Positions 18,169-26,319 are shown, numbered from the stretch's first letter. The stretch: DNA of 64,000 nt from Proteiniphilum saccharofermentans (GCF_900095135.1 NZ_LT605205.1:744001-808000), one strand, 5' to 3'. Numbers and translations: made by a program. Notes: generated by a model not told the origin, from the sequence alone.

Positions 18169-19263
18169 CTATATTTTGGAGGATTTTACCCGCATAAGCC
18201 GGAGCATTCCGAGCATCCATTTCGGAAGCGGTTTTTCGGGATCCCTGTTTTTCAGGTTAAGGCTTAGTCCTAATTTTTTTGCGATTGGTATTTTGTGTGT
18301 TTCCACAAATTCGATCAACGTACCGTCCGGATCTTCAATATAGGCAAATTGTCCTGCGGCATCACCCATATCGAAGGAGTTGCCTTCCTTGATATTTTGT
18401 GTGGTGTCTACCGTAAAGGGATGCCCCAACTCCGCACACTTTTTGCGTAATGCATCCATATTCCGGATATCGAAACAAACCTGAATAAAGCCGGGATCAC
18501 CCCAGAAACGCCCTTCGTAAAGTTTTTTCGGGGTACGTTCCAGTACCTGCACCAGTTCGATATAGGAGGGGCCGAACAGTTCACTAAGGCTACCTTTTCT
18601 GGGTTGTGAGTGTGTCAGCAAACGACGACGAAATTTTTGTGTGCCTGAAGGCAATCCTTCGAAATCGGGAAAAACGCCTGTCTCGTCTGCGATAATCTTG
18701 TCGTAACCCAGAATATCACGATATACTGTCATCGCTTTATCGATATCTGTCACACCGATAGTTACGCCAACCGCACCGCCTGTCGACTGCCCTTCGTCTT
18801 TAAAAATGTAATCGTCCTGTACGATTTGAAACAGATTTTCATATGGGTCTTTCACATAAAAAGTCTGATTTCCGTCGATATTTTTGTTGAGTCCGCCGAG
18901 GATATGGGCTTTCGGATTTTTGGAAAATTCTTCGAACGTGTGGGCAACGTCCCTGCTTTTGACTTTGCATATCAAAACACCCAGGTCGCCCATATTCAAT
19001 GTGAAGTCAAGCGGTTTTGGCTTCCGTTCTGAGTATTGCCACACTTCAAAACCGCCGCCACCCTGCATATTAACAGCAATCAGAGCGTGGCGCCGTTGTG
19101 GTTTTCCACCCGTGTAGGGTAGCATCAGTTCGGCAACTTTATCGTCCTCAAGAATACGGATATCCATATTGAACAGGTCAATATAGTATTTCCATGCTTC
19201 ATACAGTTTTTCTACTCCGATACCTACCTGTTGGATCCCTGCAATGATATAGTTCTCTTTCAT
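18169..19263 (-). CDS. two-domain VOC (glyoxalase/dioxygenase superfamily) protein
   Basis: 364 residues with two vicinal-oxygen-chelate modules, about 8-130 and 138-325, arranged as in 4-hydroxyphenylpyruvate dioxygenase. Some strand glutamates are kept (F-E-V-W-Q, Y-I-E-L-V-Q, L-I-E-F-V-E). The histidines that normally complete the metal site appear to be replaced by Gln or Val (I-Q-Q-V-G-I-G-V, V-G-V-T-I-G-V, F-I-Q-V-C-F). Hydroxyphenylpyruvate dioxygenase activity is therefore doubtful; it may bind another metal, or none. A basic, hydrophobic C-terminal tail (M-L-G-M-L-R-L-M-R-V-K) could touch the membrane. It starts 4 bases after the SDR stop, so it is part of the putative sulfonolipid operon. 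Its role is unknown. Confidence 0.8.
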   Translation of the reverse strand: MKENYIIAGIQQVGIGVEKLYEAWKYYIDLFNMDIRILEDDKVAELMLPYTGGKPQRRHALIAVNMQGGGGFEVWQYSERKPKPLDFTLNMGDLGVLICKVKSRDVAHTFEEFSKNPKAHILGGLNKNIDGNQTFYVKDPYENLFQIVQDDYIFKDEGQSTGGAVGVTIGVTDIDKAMTVYRDILGYDKIIADETGVFPDFEGLPSGTQKFRRRLLTHSQPRKGSLSELFGPSYIELVQVLERTPKKLYEGRFWGDPGFIQVCFDIRNMDALRKKCAELGHPFTVDTTQNIKEGNSFDMGDAAGQFAYIEDPDGTLIEFVETHKIPIAKKLGLSLNLKNRDPEKPLPKWMLGMLRLMRVKSSKI

Positions 19264-19267
19264 ATAG

Positions 19268-20062
19268 TTATGTCGCTTTGATCTTTCTAACCATTTTTCT
19301 TGCCAGTCCGGGAAAAAAACGCTTGATATATACCATCAGTAACTCTTTACCTCCGACGAGCACCTCAGGTTTTTGTTTATCAATAGCCTTCACGATCTTC
19401 TTTGCTGCTTTCTCCGCAGAGATGCCGCTGTTCTGCCCGTCATCCATTTGTCCGTGTTTTCTGCCATCGGCTTCTAACGCATTGTAAGAGATGTTTGTCT
19501 TTACCCGTCCGGGACAGACCATCACTACCCGGATATTCTGGTCGTAGTACTCCGCGTGGAGGGTTTCGAAAAAACCATAAAGGGCAAATTTGGATGAAGC
19601 ATAGGCCGATCGCAGAGGAAAGCCGAATTTCCCGGAGATGCTGGTGGTGACAGCGATAGTTCCTCCGCCTTTTTTAATCATGTCAGGTAATAGCCGTCTA
19701 CTGATCTTTACCGGTGCGAAGAAGTTCACGGCCATGATCTTTTCATCTACCTTGCCGTCTGTTTCCAGTATTTTGGAGCGTTGACTGATACCGGCATTCA
19801 GAAAAGCAATGTCGATCTTCCCGAAAGCAGCAATGGCTTTGTCGGTCAGCTCGTCGATATGTGCCAGGTCGGTCAGGTCATATGGTAATATTACGCATTG
19901 TGCACCAAGCCGGATACACTCTGCCTGCACTTCCGCCAACCGGTCAGCCCGTGTAGCCGTAAGGATCAGGTCGACTCCTTCCCGTGCATAGAGATAAGCG
20001 CATGCTTCACCGATACCCGATGAAGCGCCCGTGATCCATATGGTTTTATTATCAATTACCAA
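19268..20062 (-). CDS. SDR reductase, candidate 3-ketocapnine/3-ketosphinganine reductase
   Basis: A 264-residue classical SDR with T-G-A-S-S-G-I-G (11-18), N-A-G (89-91), catalytic Ser141 and Tyr154-x-x-x-Lys158. A hydrophobic, basic C-terminus (I-K-R-F-F-P-G-L-A-R-K-M-V-R-K) suggests membrane contact, as in DHRS7B-like lipid reductases and 3-ketosphinganine reductases. From its place after an alpha-oxoamine synthase and a cysteate-synthase-like gene, I infer it reduces the 3-keto group of the new long-chain base (3-ketocapnine). The start must be the TTG at 20062: TAA precedes it directly in frame and no ATG precedes the Rossmann strand. This start and codons 2-5 lie in an intergenic array. 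Confidence 0.85.
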   Translation of the reverse strand: MVIDNKTIWITGASSGIGEACAYLYAREGVDLILTATRADRLAEVQAECIRLGAQCVILPYDLTDLAHIDELTDKAIAAFGKIDIAFLNAGISQRSKILETDGKVDEKIMAVNFFAPVKISRRLLPDMIKKGGGTIAVTTSISGKFGFPLRSAYASSKFALYGFFETLHAEYYDQNIRVVMVCPGRVKTNISYNALEADGRKHGQMDDGQNSGISAEKAAKKIVKAIDKQKPEVLVGGKELLMVYIKRFFPGLARKMVRKIKAT

Positions 20063-20113
20063 TTATTAATTACCAATTTCATTCTTCACTCTTCATTCTT
20101 CACTCTTCATTCT
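20048..20113 (-). repeat. tandem array between the cysteate synthase-like gene and the SDR
   Basis: In gene sense, a 14-base unit GAGTGAAGAATGAA occurs three times, followed by TTGGTAATTAATAATTGG and TAATTGATAAT. The upstream gene's TGA (20116-20114) falls in the first unit, and the downstream gene's TTG start in the last TAATTG unit. The array thus touches both coding sequences. Confidence 0.7.
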
Positions 20114-21445
20114 TCACTCCCTCATCACCTCATTCCAGAGTTGTGACCGGTAATCGCCAATGGAGTGGGGGGCACATTCATCCACATTATAGACATTATG
20201 GGAAGTGTAAATCATCTGCTCCAGGAAATAGGGAGCACGATTGGGGCCTTCTCCGATATTGAGCAGCACTGTCTCCCCGTTTTTGATCAAGTTCTTCCTG
20301 AGTGCCACGAAGAATCCGGCGATGGAAACGGCAGATGCCGGTCCGGGGATTACTTTCTGCTCATAGGCAGTCAGTTTACCCACAGGTACCAGTTTCTTTT
20401 CGTGCATTCGCAGGAAGCTGCCTCCTGACTCTTTTACCAATTTTGCTACGATGGGGTAGGTAGCAGGATTACCGGTCGCCAGGGTAGGTACCTCTGTCTG
20501 GGGATTGTCGATGATAGGATACTTCTTCTCGAAACCTTCGGGGAATCCGGCGGCTTCGGCATCTTCCCACGCCTGCACCATTGGGTCGCAGCCGTCTGTC
20601 TGTACCAGAAGGAAGCGGGGATTTTTCAATTCAGGATAGACATGTTTGATCTCGCGGATACCTTTGTCTATGGCAATGGGGCCTGTACCGCCGCTGACTG
20701 CCTGGATATATACGTCAGGGAACTTATCCATCTGGCGGAGCCATTCGAATACCATGGTCTTCTTTGCTTCCACACGGATAGGATCGATATTGCCGGTCGA
20801 TATTGGGATATTGTGCAATTTGGCATATCCTGCGGCGATCTCCTTTGCTTTGGCATAGTCGCCCATCACACGGAACACCTGCTGCCCGTAGGAGCTGATG
20901 GTCGCTTCCGATGTCTTGATGGCATCCTCCGGCATAAATACCGAGCAGTTTACCTTTGCCAGTGAAAGGTATTTTGCGTAAGCTGTAGCTGAATTACCGG
21001 TGGAAGCGATGCAATATTGGTCGATACCGATCTCGTTGAACAGGCTGGCCGCCAATGAAGCAGCAATATCCTTGAATGTACCGGTACCTCCGTTTAAATC
21101 ATTCCTATAGACATGTACATTGAGATCGAGCCCGTACTTCTTTTTTGCAAACTCTTCCAGGAATGTCCATCGTTCTACCGGAATGGCACCTTCTCCTTTT
21201 GATATGATATGTCTCCTGCGTAACAACGGAAGAAAAGGGAAATAGTGCCAGAAACTGTTAGGAGCACGGCGCCCGATAAGTCGGGATAACCGCTGATAAC
21301 GGCGGTTGTACCATACCTCGGAATGTTTACTTCCGCATTTCGGGCATTGTTGGTTCTGTTCGAACCATGTCCAGAAGTTGGGAGTAACGTGCCCGCATTG
21401 GGTACAGGCCAAATGGTACTTATGCTGAATTTTTATACGGAGCAT
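20114..21445 (-). CDS. threonine synthase-like PLP enzyme, probable cysteate synthase
   Basis: A fold-type II PLP enzyme of 443 residues. An N-terminal zinc ribbon (Cys14/17 and Cys34/37) precedes the catalytic domain, as in archaeal-type threonine synthases and cysteate synthases. The Schiff-base Lys is 125 in G-G-T-G-T-F-K-D, and the phosphate-binding loop is S-G-G-T-G-P near 240. Threonine synthases usually have P-T-x-A-F-K-D there, so the changed loop suggests another substrate. Cysteate synthase makes L-cysteate from O-phosphoserine and sulfite, and cysteate is the head group of capnine. The start is 9 bases after the alpha-oxoamine synthase stop, which supports one pathway. The alternative is a threonine synthase paralogue; no other threonine gene is nearby. 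Confidence 0.78.
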   Translation of the reverse strand: MLRIKIQHKYHLACTQCGHVTPNFWTWFEQNQQCPKCGSKHSEVWYNRRYQRLSRLIGRRAPNSFWHYFPFLPLLRRRHIISKGEGAIPVERWTFLEEFAKKKYGLDLNVHVYRNDLNGGTGTFKDIAASLAASLFNEIGIDQYCIASTGNSATAYAKYLSLAKVNCSVFMPEDAIKTSEATISSYGQQVFRVMGDYAKAKEIAAGYAKLHNIPISTGNIDPIRVEAKKTMVFEWLRQMDKFPDVYIQAVSGGTGPIAIDKGIREIKHVYPELKNPRFLLVQTDGCDPMVQAWEDAEAAGFPEGFEKKYPIIDNPQTEVPTLATGNPATYPIVAKLVKESGGSFLRMHEKKLVPVGKLTAYEQKVIPGPASAVSIAGFFVALRKNLIKNGETVLLNIGEGPNRAPYFLEQMIYTSHNVYNVDECAPHSIGDYRSQLWNEVMRE

Positions 21446-21454
21446 TCTCTTTTT

Positions 21455-22717
21455 TTATGTAGTGGACATCGATTTCATCTCGTCGGCCATATATTTTCCC
21501 GCTTCGAGATTTACCTTTATCTTCTTGAATACCTCAATGGTCTCATCCACATCCTTCTGCGTATGGGAAGCCGTGGGGATCAGTCTGAGCATTAATACTC
21601 CTTTGGGTACTACCGGATATACGACAATAGAGCAAAATACGTTGTAATTCTCACGCAGGTCGATCACAATATTGGTACCTTCGGGAACCGAGCCGCTGAA
21701 ATAGACGGGTGTCACCGGTGATTGCGTATTGCCAATATTGAATCCCTCTGCAATCAGCCCTTGTTGCAGCGACTTGGCGATTTTCCACAGGTTTTCTTTA
21801 TATTGGGGCTGTGTTTGTAATATCTCGAGGCGTTTCAATGCTCCGATCACCATGGGCATGGGAAGTGATTTGGCAAAAATCTGAGAGCGCATATTGTATT
21901 TCAATGAGTTGACGATAGCTTTTTCAGAAGCGACAAAAGCACCAATACCGGCCATCGATTTAGCGAAGGTGCCAAAATAGATATCTACTTCGTCCATCAA
22001 TCCGAAATGTTCGCTTGCACCCGCTCCGGTCTCACCCATGGTACCAAATCCGTGTGCATCATCTATCATGAGGCGGAAATTGTATTTCTCCCTGAGTTTG
22101 ACAATCCCGGGAAGATTTCCCAAATCGCCCGACATACCGAATACCCCTTCGGTAATCACCAGGATGCCACCGTCTGTCTCTTCTGCTTTTTTTGTTGCGA
22201 AACCAAGCATCTTGTCGCATCTCTCCATATCATTATGGGGATAGACAAAACTCTTTCCACCCTTGGCTTTATGCAGAAAAATACCGTCCATGATACAAGC
22301 ATGGGATTCGGAGTCGTAAACAATGACATCATTCCTTGAGACCAGTGAATCGATAATCGAAACCATTCCCTGATAGCCATAATTCAGTAGGTAGGCAGCC
22401 TCCTTTTTCTCAAAGGCAGCGAGTTTTTCCTCCAATTCTCTGTGATATTTCGTTTGGCCTGACATCATGCGCGCTCCCATGGGATATGCCATTCCCCAGT
22501 CGGCTGCTGCTTTCGCATCCGCTTCACGTACTTCGGGATGGTTGGCCAATCCCAGATAGTTGTTCAGACTCCAGGTGATCACCTCTTTACCGAGAAACCT
22601 CATTCTTGGGCCTATTTCACCTTCCAATTCGGGAAATATAAAATATCCTTCCGCTTTTTTGCGATACTGTTCAAGCGGGCCTTCGGCACTTTTCAGCCGG
22701 TCAAAAATATCTGTCAT
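21455..22717 (-). CDS. alpha-oxoamine synthase, probable cysteate fatty acyltransferase
   Basis: A PLP enzyme of the KBL/AONS/serine palmitoyltransferase family that joins an amino acid to an acyl thioester with loss of CO2. From the ATG at 22717 it has 420 residues, with the PLP-stacking His139 (S-E-S-H-A), Asp219/Asp220-Ala-His and Schiff-base Lys253 (G-T-F-A-K-S-M). Serine palmitoyltransferase, 8-amino-7-oxononanoate synthase and cysteate acyltransferase (CFAT/SulA) share these. The next gene looks like cysteate synthase, so I infer CFAT: acyl-ACP plus cysteate to 3-ketocapnine. By memory, it resembles flavobacterial family members more than Bacteroides serine palmitoyltransferase (M-G-A-R-M-M-S-G-Q-T loop). 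Biotin genes are absent here, against a BioF role. It heads the operon behind its own -7 box. Confidence 0.82.
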   Translation of the reverse strand: MTDIFDRLKSAEGPLEQYRKKAEGYFIFPELEGEIGPRMRFLGKEVITWSLNNYLGLANHPEVREADAKAAADWGMAYPMGARMMSGQTKYHRELEEKLAAFEKKEAAYLLNYGYQGMVSIIDSLVSRNDVIVYDSESHACIMDGIFLHKAKGGKSFVYPHNDMERCDKMLGFATKKAEETDGGILVITEGVFGMSGDLGNLPGIVKLREKYNFRLMIDDAHGFGTMGETGAGASEHFGLMDEVDIYFGTFAKSMAGIGAFVASEKAIVNSLKYNMRSQIFAKSLPMPMVIGALKRLEILQTQPQYKENLWKIAKSLQQGLIAEGFNIGNTQSPVTPVYFSGSVPEGTNIVIDLRENYNVFCSIVVYPVVPKGVLMLRLIPTASHTQKDVDETIEVFKKIKVNLEAGKYMADEMKSMSTT

Positions 22718-22750
22718 GATTGTATATGATTGTAATGATTTTCCTTTTTG

Positions 22751-22758
22751 CAAAAATA
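22751..22758 (-). promoter_or_regulatory. -7 box upstream of the acyltransferase operon
   Basis: On the minus strand TATTTTTG matches TAnnTTTG exactly, 33 bases before the ATG at 22717. No clear -33 TTG is present at the right distance. It is the only consensus -7 box I found between 17 and 22.8 kb, so the lipid and Gld genes may share it. Confidence 0.45.
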
Positions 22759-22818
22759 GCTATTTTTAAACTAACTTAGAAATATCTGTACAGGTAAATC
22801 CCTTTCCTGTAGAAAATG

Positions 22819-22851
22819 AGCCGCCCCTATCCTGAATTGAAAAGAGCGGCT
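22819..22851 (-). terminator. hairpin after DUF4834 gene
   Basis: AGCCGC (22819-22824) and GCGGCT (22846-22851) form a 6-base GC stem. On the minus strand it is followed by CATTTTCT. It lies between the DUF4834 stop and the acyltransferase -7 box, which supports a transcript boundary there. Confidence 0.4.
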
Positions 22852-22891
22852 GTCGACGGGTTGTTTGTATAGATCCTTTATCTTGTCGGAT

Positions 22892-23137
22892 TTATATTTT
22901 ACGGCTGTCTTTTACTTCTACAAAATCTGCATCTTCGATTTCGCTCGACTCGAATTTCTTTTTCTGATACTCAATGATTCGATCCTGCTGGTTTTCAGGT
23001 TGTTTGTCTTGTTGTGCCCGTTGCTGCCGGAAGTTTGAAGTCTGTCTGCCACGCTTTCCCATAAGAAAGGCGGCGACTGCTTTCAGCAAAAAATAGACAA
23101 CCATAAAACCCAGAAGAAATTTAATTAGGAATCCCAT
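22892..23137 (-). CDS. DUF4834 family small membrane protein
   Basis: 81 residues: one N-terminal membrane helix (about 3-26, L-I-K-F-L-L-G-F-M-V-V-Y-F-L-L), a basic junction (M-G-K-R-G-R-Q) and a Gln/Lys/Glu-rich cytosolic tail ending D-A-D-F-V-E-V-K-D. This is the layout of DUF4834 proteins, which are widespread in Bacteroidetes and uncharacterised. The gene is flanked by gaps of 266 and 174 bases. In the larger gap (23138-23404) I see only a near-consensus -7 box (TATCTTTA, minus strand) shortly upstream of this gene. Confidence 0.8.
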   Translation of the reverse strand: MGFLIKFLLGFMVVYFLLKAVAAFLMGKRGRQTSNFRQQRAQQDKQPENQQDRIIEYQKKKFESSEIEDADFVEVKDSRKI

Positions 23138-23404
23138 ATATTGTGTGATAAATTGATTTAGGAATAAAGATACAATGATTTACGAAATGATAATCAATCT
23201 ATTTGTATTATTTAACGGTTCACTAAAGTTAGACTATTTGAGTCATAGGTTCCTCGATTTTCAATTCTCGCAACGGCATAATTCAAATAATTTAGTTGTT
23301 TTCTACACTTAACATAGTAAAAACTTGTTTTTCCTCTGTGTTCGCTTATCGAAAACATTCAGCCAAGTTTGTCTTCTGCGCGTATTGCTTAACGAAATAG
23401 TTCT

Positions 23405-24103
23405 CTATTTTCTACTGTGCCCTATAACAGAGAGAAAGATGTAGGCACCGATTCCCCAGAAGATGCCGCTGATACCTTGTAATGCTATAAGCAGTAACAT
23501 TACTACAATCAGGAGTATCTGTTTCTCATTGCCTTTGAACGATATTTTTTTGATTTTCAGTGAGAACATCGGTATTTCGGAGACCATCAACACTGACATC
23601 ACGATAATCAATCCTGTAGTGAGATAGAAAAAGTTCTCATTCCCGGTTACGAATTGAGTCATTCCGTAACTGTAGCTGATCCAAAATAGTCCGTTGGCGG
23701 GAGTAGGCAGGCCTATAAATGAACTGGTTTGTCGTTCGTCAATATTGAATTTAGCCAGCCGGTAGGCAGAAAAAACGGGTATGAGAAATGCCAGGTATGG
23801 GATCCAGACGTGTAGAGGTTCCAGATAACCTGGTAGTAAGAAGTAATCCCTGAGTAGTATAAAAACTGCCGCTGCAGGAGCCACACCGAAGCTGATCACG
23901 TCTGCCAGGGAGTCCAGTTCTTTTCCCAGAGGAGAATAAGCCTTTAACAATCGTGCCGCCATCCCATCCAAAAAATCGAACAGGGCGGCAACTGCCACCC
24001 ATATCACCACCGCCTTGAAGTTGGCCTGAAAAGCCATGACAACGGCTATGCATCCCGAGAAGAGATTTGACAGAGTGAGTATATTGGGTATTTGTTTCCG
24101 CAT
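23405..24103 (-). CDS. pssA: CDP-diacylglycerol--serine O-phosphatidyltransferase
   Basis: Integral-membrane enzyme that joins serine to CDP-diacylglycerol to give phosphatidylserine. The 232-residue protein carries the complete CDP-alcohol phosphotransferase motif: Asp43, Asp46-Gly47, Ala50-Arg51, Gly60, Asp64 and Asp68. About six to seven membrane segments follow the opening I-P-N-I-L-T-L-S-N-L-F-S-G. It starts 6 bases after the stop of the psd-like gene, so the two steps to phosphatidylethanolamine are co-expressed. The product also shares its serine supply with the serA-serC pair in this window. Confidence 0.94.
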   Translation of the reverse strand: MRKQIPNILTLSNLFSGCIAVVMAFQANFKAVVIWVAVAALFDFLDGMAARLLKAYSPLGKELDSLADVISFGVAPAAAVFILLRDYFLLPGYLEPLHVWIPYLAFLIPVFSAYRLAKFNIDERQTSSFIGLPTPANGLFWISYSYGMTQFVTGNENFFYLTTGLIIVMSVLMVSEIPMFSLKIKKISFKGNEKQILLIVVMLLLIALQGISGIFWGIGAYIFLSVIGHSRK

Positions 24104-24109
24104 AGTCCG

Positions 24110-24790
24110 TTATCTTTCTTTTTGGGATAGCCTTGCCAAAAAGGTGACATTGGCATGTACTTCTTCTCCCAGTTCGACCAATATTTCACTGTCGGGTGGC
24201 AGGAAAATATCCATACGTGAGCCTAGTTTGATGAATCCGAGTGGAGATCCTATATGTACTTCGTCTCCTTCTTTCACATAGGTGACGACTCTTCGTGCCA
24301 CTGCCCCGGCGATCTGTTTGGTAAGTATAGTCCCATGATCGGGTGTTTCAATCAAAATATTTGTATGTTCATTTTCATGACTCGATTTAGGCAGGTAAGC
24401 CGCATGAAAGTTCCCTTCCACATGGGAAAAATGGGTGATCTTGCCGGTAACCGGTATCCAGTTTGAGTGAGCATTAAAGAATGACATAAAGATGGATATC
24501 TGGATACGTTCATCATGAAAGAACTCTTTTTCGAATACTTTCTCAATGACCACGACCTTTCCGTCAGTAGGTGCATTTACCAATCCATGCAGATCGCCTT
24601 TATAGGTGCGATTGGGATGCCGGTAAAAGTTGAGAGCCATGGCATATAGCAGTATTGACAAAGATACCTGGATGGACGTAAATATTTTACCGGATGGTAA
24701 TATGAAAAAAATCACATTGAATATTATCAGCACTATGCCGATCTTTATCACTGCAGATTTACCTTCTTTATGTATTCGTAATAGTTTCAT
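24110..24790 (-). CDS. psd: phosphatidylserine decarboxylase family protein
   Basis: Converts phosphatidylserine to phosphatidylethanolamine using a pyruvoyl group formed by self-cleavage. At 226 residues it is the short (archaeal-type, Psd-B-like) form. Two N-terminal hydrophobic segments lie within 15-52. The conserved F-F-N-A-H-S-N-W-I-P and G-K-I-T-H-F-S-H-V-E-G segments are at 104-125. The cleavage site L-G-S-R-M-D places Gly190-Ser191 at the alpha/beta junction. It overlaps nothing, with 6 bases to pssA downstream. The start is the ATG at 24790, after an array. Confidence 0.92.
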   Translation of the reverse strand: MKLLRIHKEGKSAVIKIGIVLIIFNVIFFILPSGKIFTSIQVSLSILLYAMALNFYRHPNRTYKGDLHGLVNAPTDGKVVVIEKVFEKEFFHDERIQISIFMSFFNAHSNWIPVTGKITHFSHVEGNFHAAYLPKSSHENEHTNILIETPDHGTILTKQIAGAVARRVVTYVKEGDEVHIGSPLGFIKLGSRMDIFLPPDSEILVELGEEVHANVTFLARLSQKER

Positions 24791-24880
24791 TTTTTAAGAA
24801 TAAAGAGCCAAGAACCAAGATTCAAGACTAATTTTCAACTTTCAATTTTCAATTTATCACCATACTTTCCACTTTCATTC
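24791..24880 (-). repeat. array before psd
   Basis: In psd sense: AAATTGAAAATTGAAAGTTG, then AAAATTAGTCTTGAATCTTGG, TTCTTGGCTCTTTATTC and A's up to the ATG. It contains both the AAAATTG and TTGAATCTTGG unit types in a single gap. Confidence 0.55.
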
Positions 24881-25462
24881 TTAAGTAGAAAAATGACGTT
24901 GTTGGTATGTTGAGTCAATAGCGGGTTCACTCTTTTTTTCTATCTCTTCCCGATATTTCTCGGGTATAACCTCTTCCCAGAGTTGGGGTTGCAGATAGGG
25001 AACGATAGCAGGAACTACTGCTTCGACCCGTTCGAAGAAGAATGATTCTTCTTTTGTTTTTTTATTGATGACTTGCTGGTTGAGGTCGAGCATCAATACG
25101 AGATTGAGAATAATACTCAGGAAAACCATCATGGTACCGGCGGCAATCACAGCTCCCAACAACCGGTTGATAAAGCTGAGAAAAACTATATCAATAAAAC
25201 GCTGCAATAACCGGCCGACCAGAGAGAGACCTACGGCAATGGCTACGAATGCCAGAATGAAAGACAATACCCTCGCCACCTCGGGTGAGAGATCAATTAT
25301 TCTGTTTATTTGAGGTAGGATGGTCTGGGCCAACCTTCCTCCGAAGACAGCTGCCAATATGATGGTTGCCAATCCCACGAGCTGCATAATCAACCCCTTA
25401 CGGTATCCATTGATGAAGGCAATGAGCAGCAGTATGCCTACGGTCAGATCAAACCAGTTCAT
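24881..25462 (-). CDS. CvpA family membrane protein
   Basis: 193 residues with four predicted membrane segments (about 4-24, 28-45, 62-85 and 100-128). The opening N-W-F-D-L-T-V-G-I-L-L-L, the Asn-Gly-Tyr-Arg-Lys-Gly turn and the L-I-N-R-L-L-G-A segment are those of CvpA (colicin V production) proteins. The family affects envelope integrity, but the biochemical role is not settled. The C-terminal tail is hydrophilic. It starts 5 bases after the murI stop. Confidence 0.85.
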   Translation of the reverse strand: MNWFDLTVGILLLIAFINGYRKGLIMQLVGLATIILAAVFGGRLAQTILPQINRIIDLSPEVARVLSFILAFVAIAVGLSLVGRLLQRFIDIVFLSFINRLLGAVIAAGTMMVFLSIILNLVLMLDLNQQVINKKTKEESFFFERVEAVVPAIVPYLQPQLWEEVIPEKYREEIEKKSEPAIDSTYQQRHFST

Positions 25463-25467
25463 AACTT

Positions 25468-26319
25468 TTATTCGAGATTGGTTTGTAATGCTGCAACCTG
25501 CTCATTCAGAAAGATCGACGCTTGCTGTCCGAATCTTTCCGCCGAATCGGTTGTAAAATAGTACATGTTTCCATTCTTTGTGCAGTTCCTGTCCATTTCC
25601 GGATGTCTTTGCAAATAGTTTTTGAGGCTTTCGGCTACATATTTTCCCTGAGAGATTATTTTTACGTTTTCCGGCAGGTATCGGGTTATCTTTTCCGTGA
25701 GAAGCGGGTAATGGGTGCATCCCAGGATTATCGTGTCGATAAGAGGATCTTTTTCAAGAATCCTTCCCAAATGTTGTTGTACAAAATAATCGGCTCCCGG
25801 TTTGTCATACTCCCTGTTTTCTACAAGGGGAACCCACATGGGGCATGATTCACCGGTTACGGTTACATCAGGATAAAGTTTTTTGATTTCCAGTTCATAT
25901 GATCCCGAGCGAATAGTCCCTTCTGTCCCCAAAATACCTATATGACCACTTTCCGAAAGAGTTGACACTGACTCAGCAGTAGGACGAATCACACCCAGCA
26001 CCCTTCTCGAAGGGTCTAGTTGCGGAAGGTCGACCTGCTGGATGGTTCTTAATGCTTTTGCAGATGCCGTATTACATGCGAGGATTACCAGATGGCACCC
26101 TTGCCTGAAGAACCATTTCACTGCTTCGAGTGTAAACTGGTATACCCGCTCAAATGAGCGGCTGCCATAGGGCGCGCGGGCATTATCGCCCAGATAAATA
26201 TAATCATACTCCGGCATCAGCGTCTTTATTTCGGAAAGTACCGTAAGTCCGCCGTATCCGGAGTCGAAGATACCGATGGGATTTGTTTCCCGGCTTTTAT
26301 AGTTACTCTGTTCCTCCAC
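25468..26319 (-). CDS. murI: glutamate racemase
   Basis: Makes D-glutamate for peptidoglycan by cofactor-independent two-base racemisation. 283 residues. The N-terminal G-I-F-D-S-G-Y-G-G puts Asp19 and Ser20 in the active site. The two catalytic cysteines are Cys82 (A-C-N-T-A-S) and Cys201 (G-C-T-H-Y-P-L-L). It begins 18 bases after the ompH stop and is followed by cvpA. OmpH-MurI is a common Bacteroidales order, often preceded by BamA, which is not here. Confidence 0.95.
   Translation of the reverse strand: MEEQSNYKSRETNPIGIFDSGYGGLTVLSEIKTLMPEYDYIYLGDNARAPYGSRSFERVYQFTLEAVKWFFRQGCHLVILACNTASAKALRTIQQVDLPQLDPSRRVLGVIRPTAESVSTLSESGHIGILGTEGTIRSGSYELEIKKLYPDVTVTGESCPMWVPLVENREYDKPGADYFVQQHLGRILEKDPLIDTIILGCTHYPLLTEKITRYLPENVKIISQGKYVAESLKNYLQRHPEMDRNCTKNGNMYYFTTDSAERFGQQASIFLNEQVAALQTNLE

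Noticed and set aside
20048-20116. Possible CRISPR array.
   Set aside because: The unit is 14 bases and directly tandem without spacers, and no cas gene is present in the window.
20114-21445. Assignment as threonine synthase (thrC).
   Set aside because: The PLP loop G-T-F-K-D and the operon with an alpha-oxoamine synthase fit cysteate synthase better. Threonine-pathway neighbours are missing. Not fully excluded.
21455-22717. Assignment as BioF or Kbl.
   Set aside because: No biotin or threonine-degradation genes nearby; the lipid context favours an acyltransferase for a long-chain base. Serine palmitoyltransferase remains an alternative.
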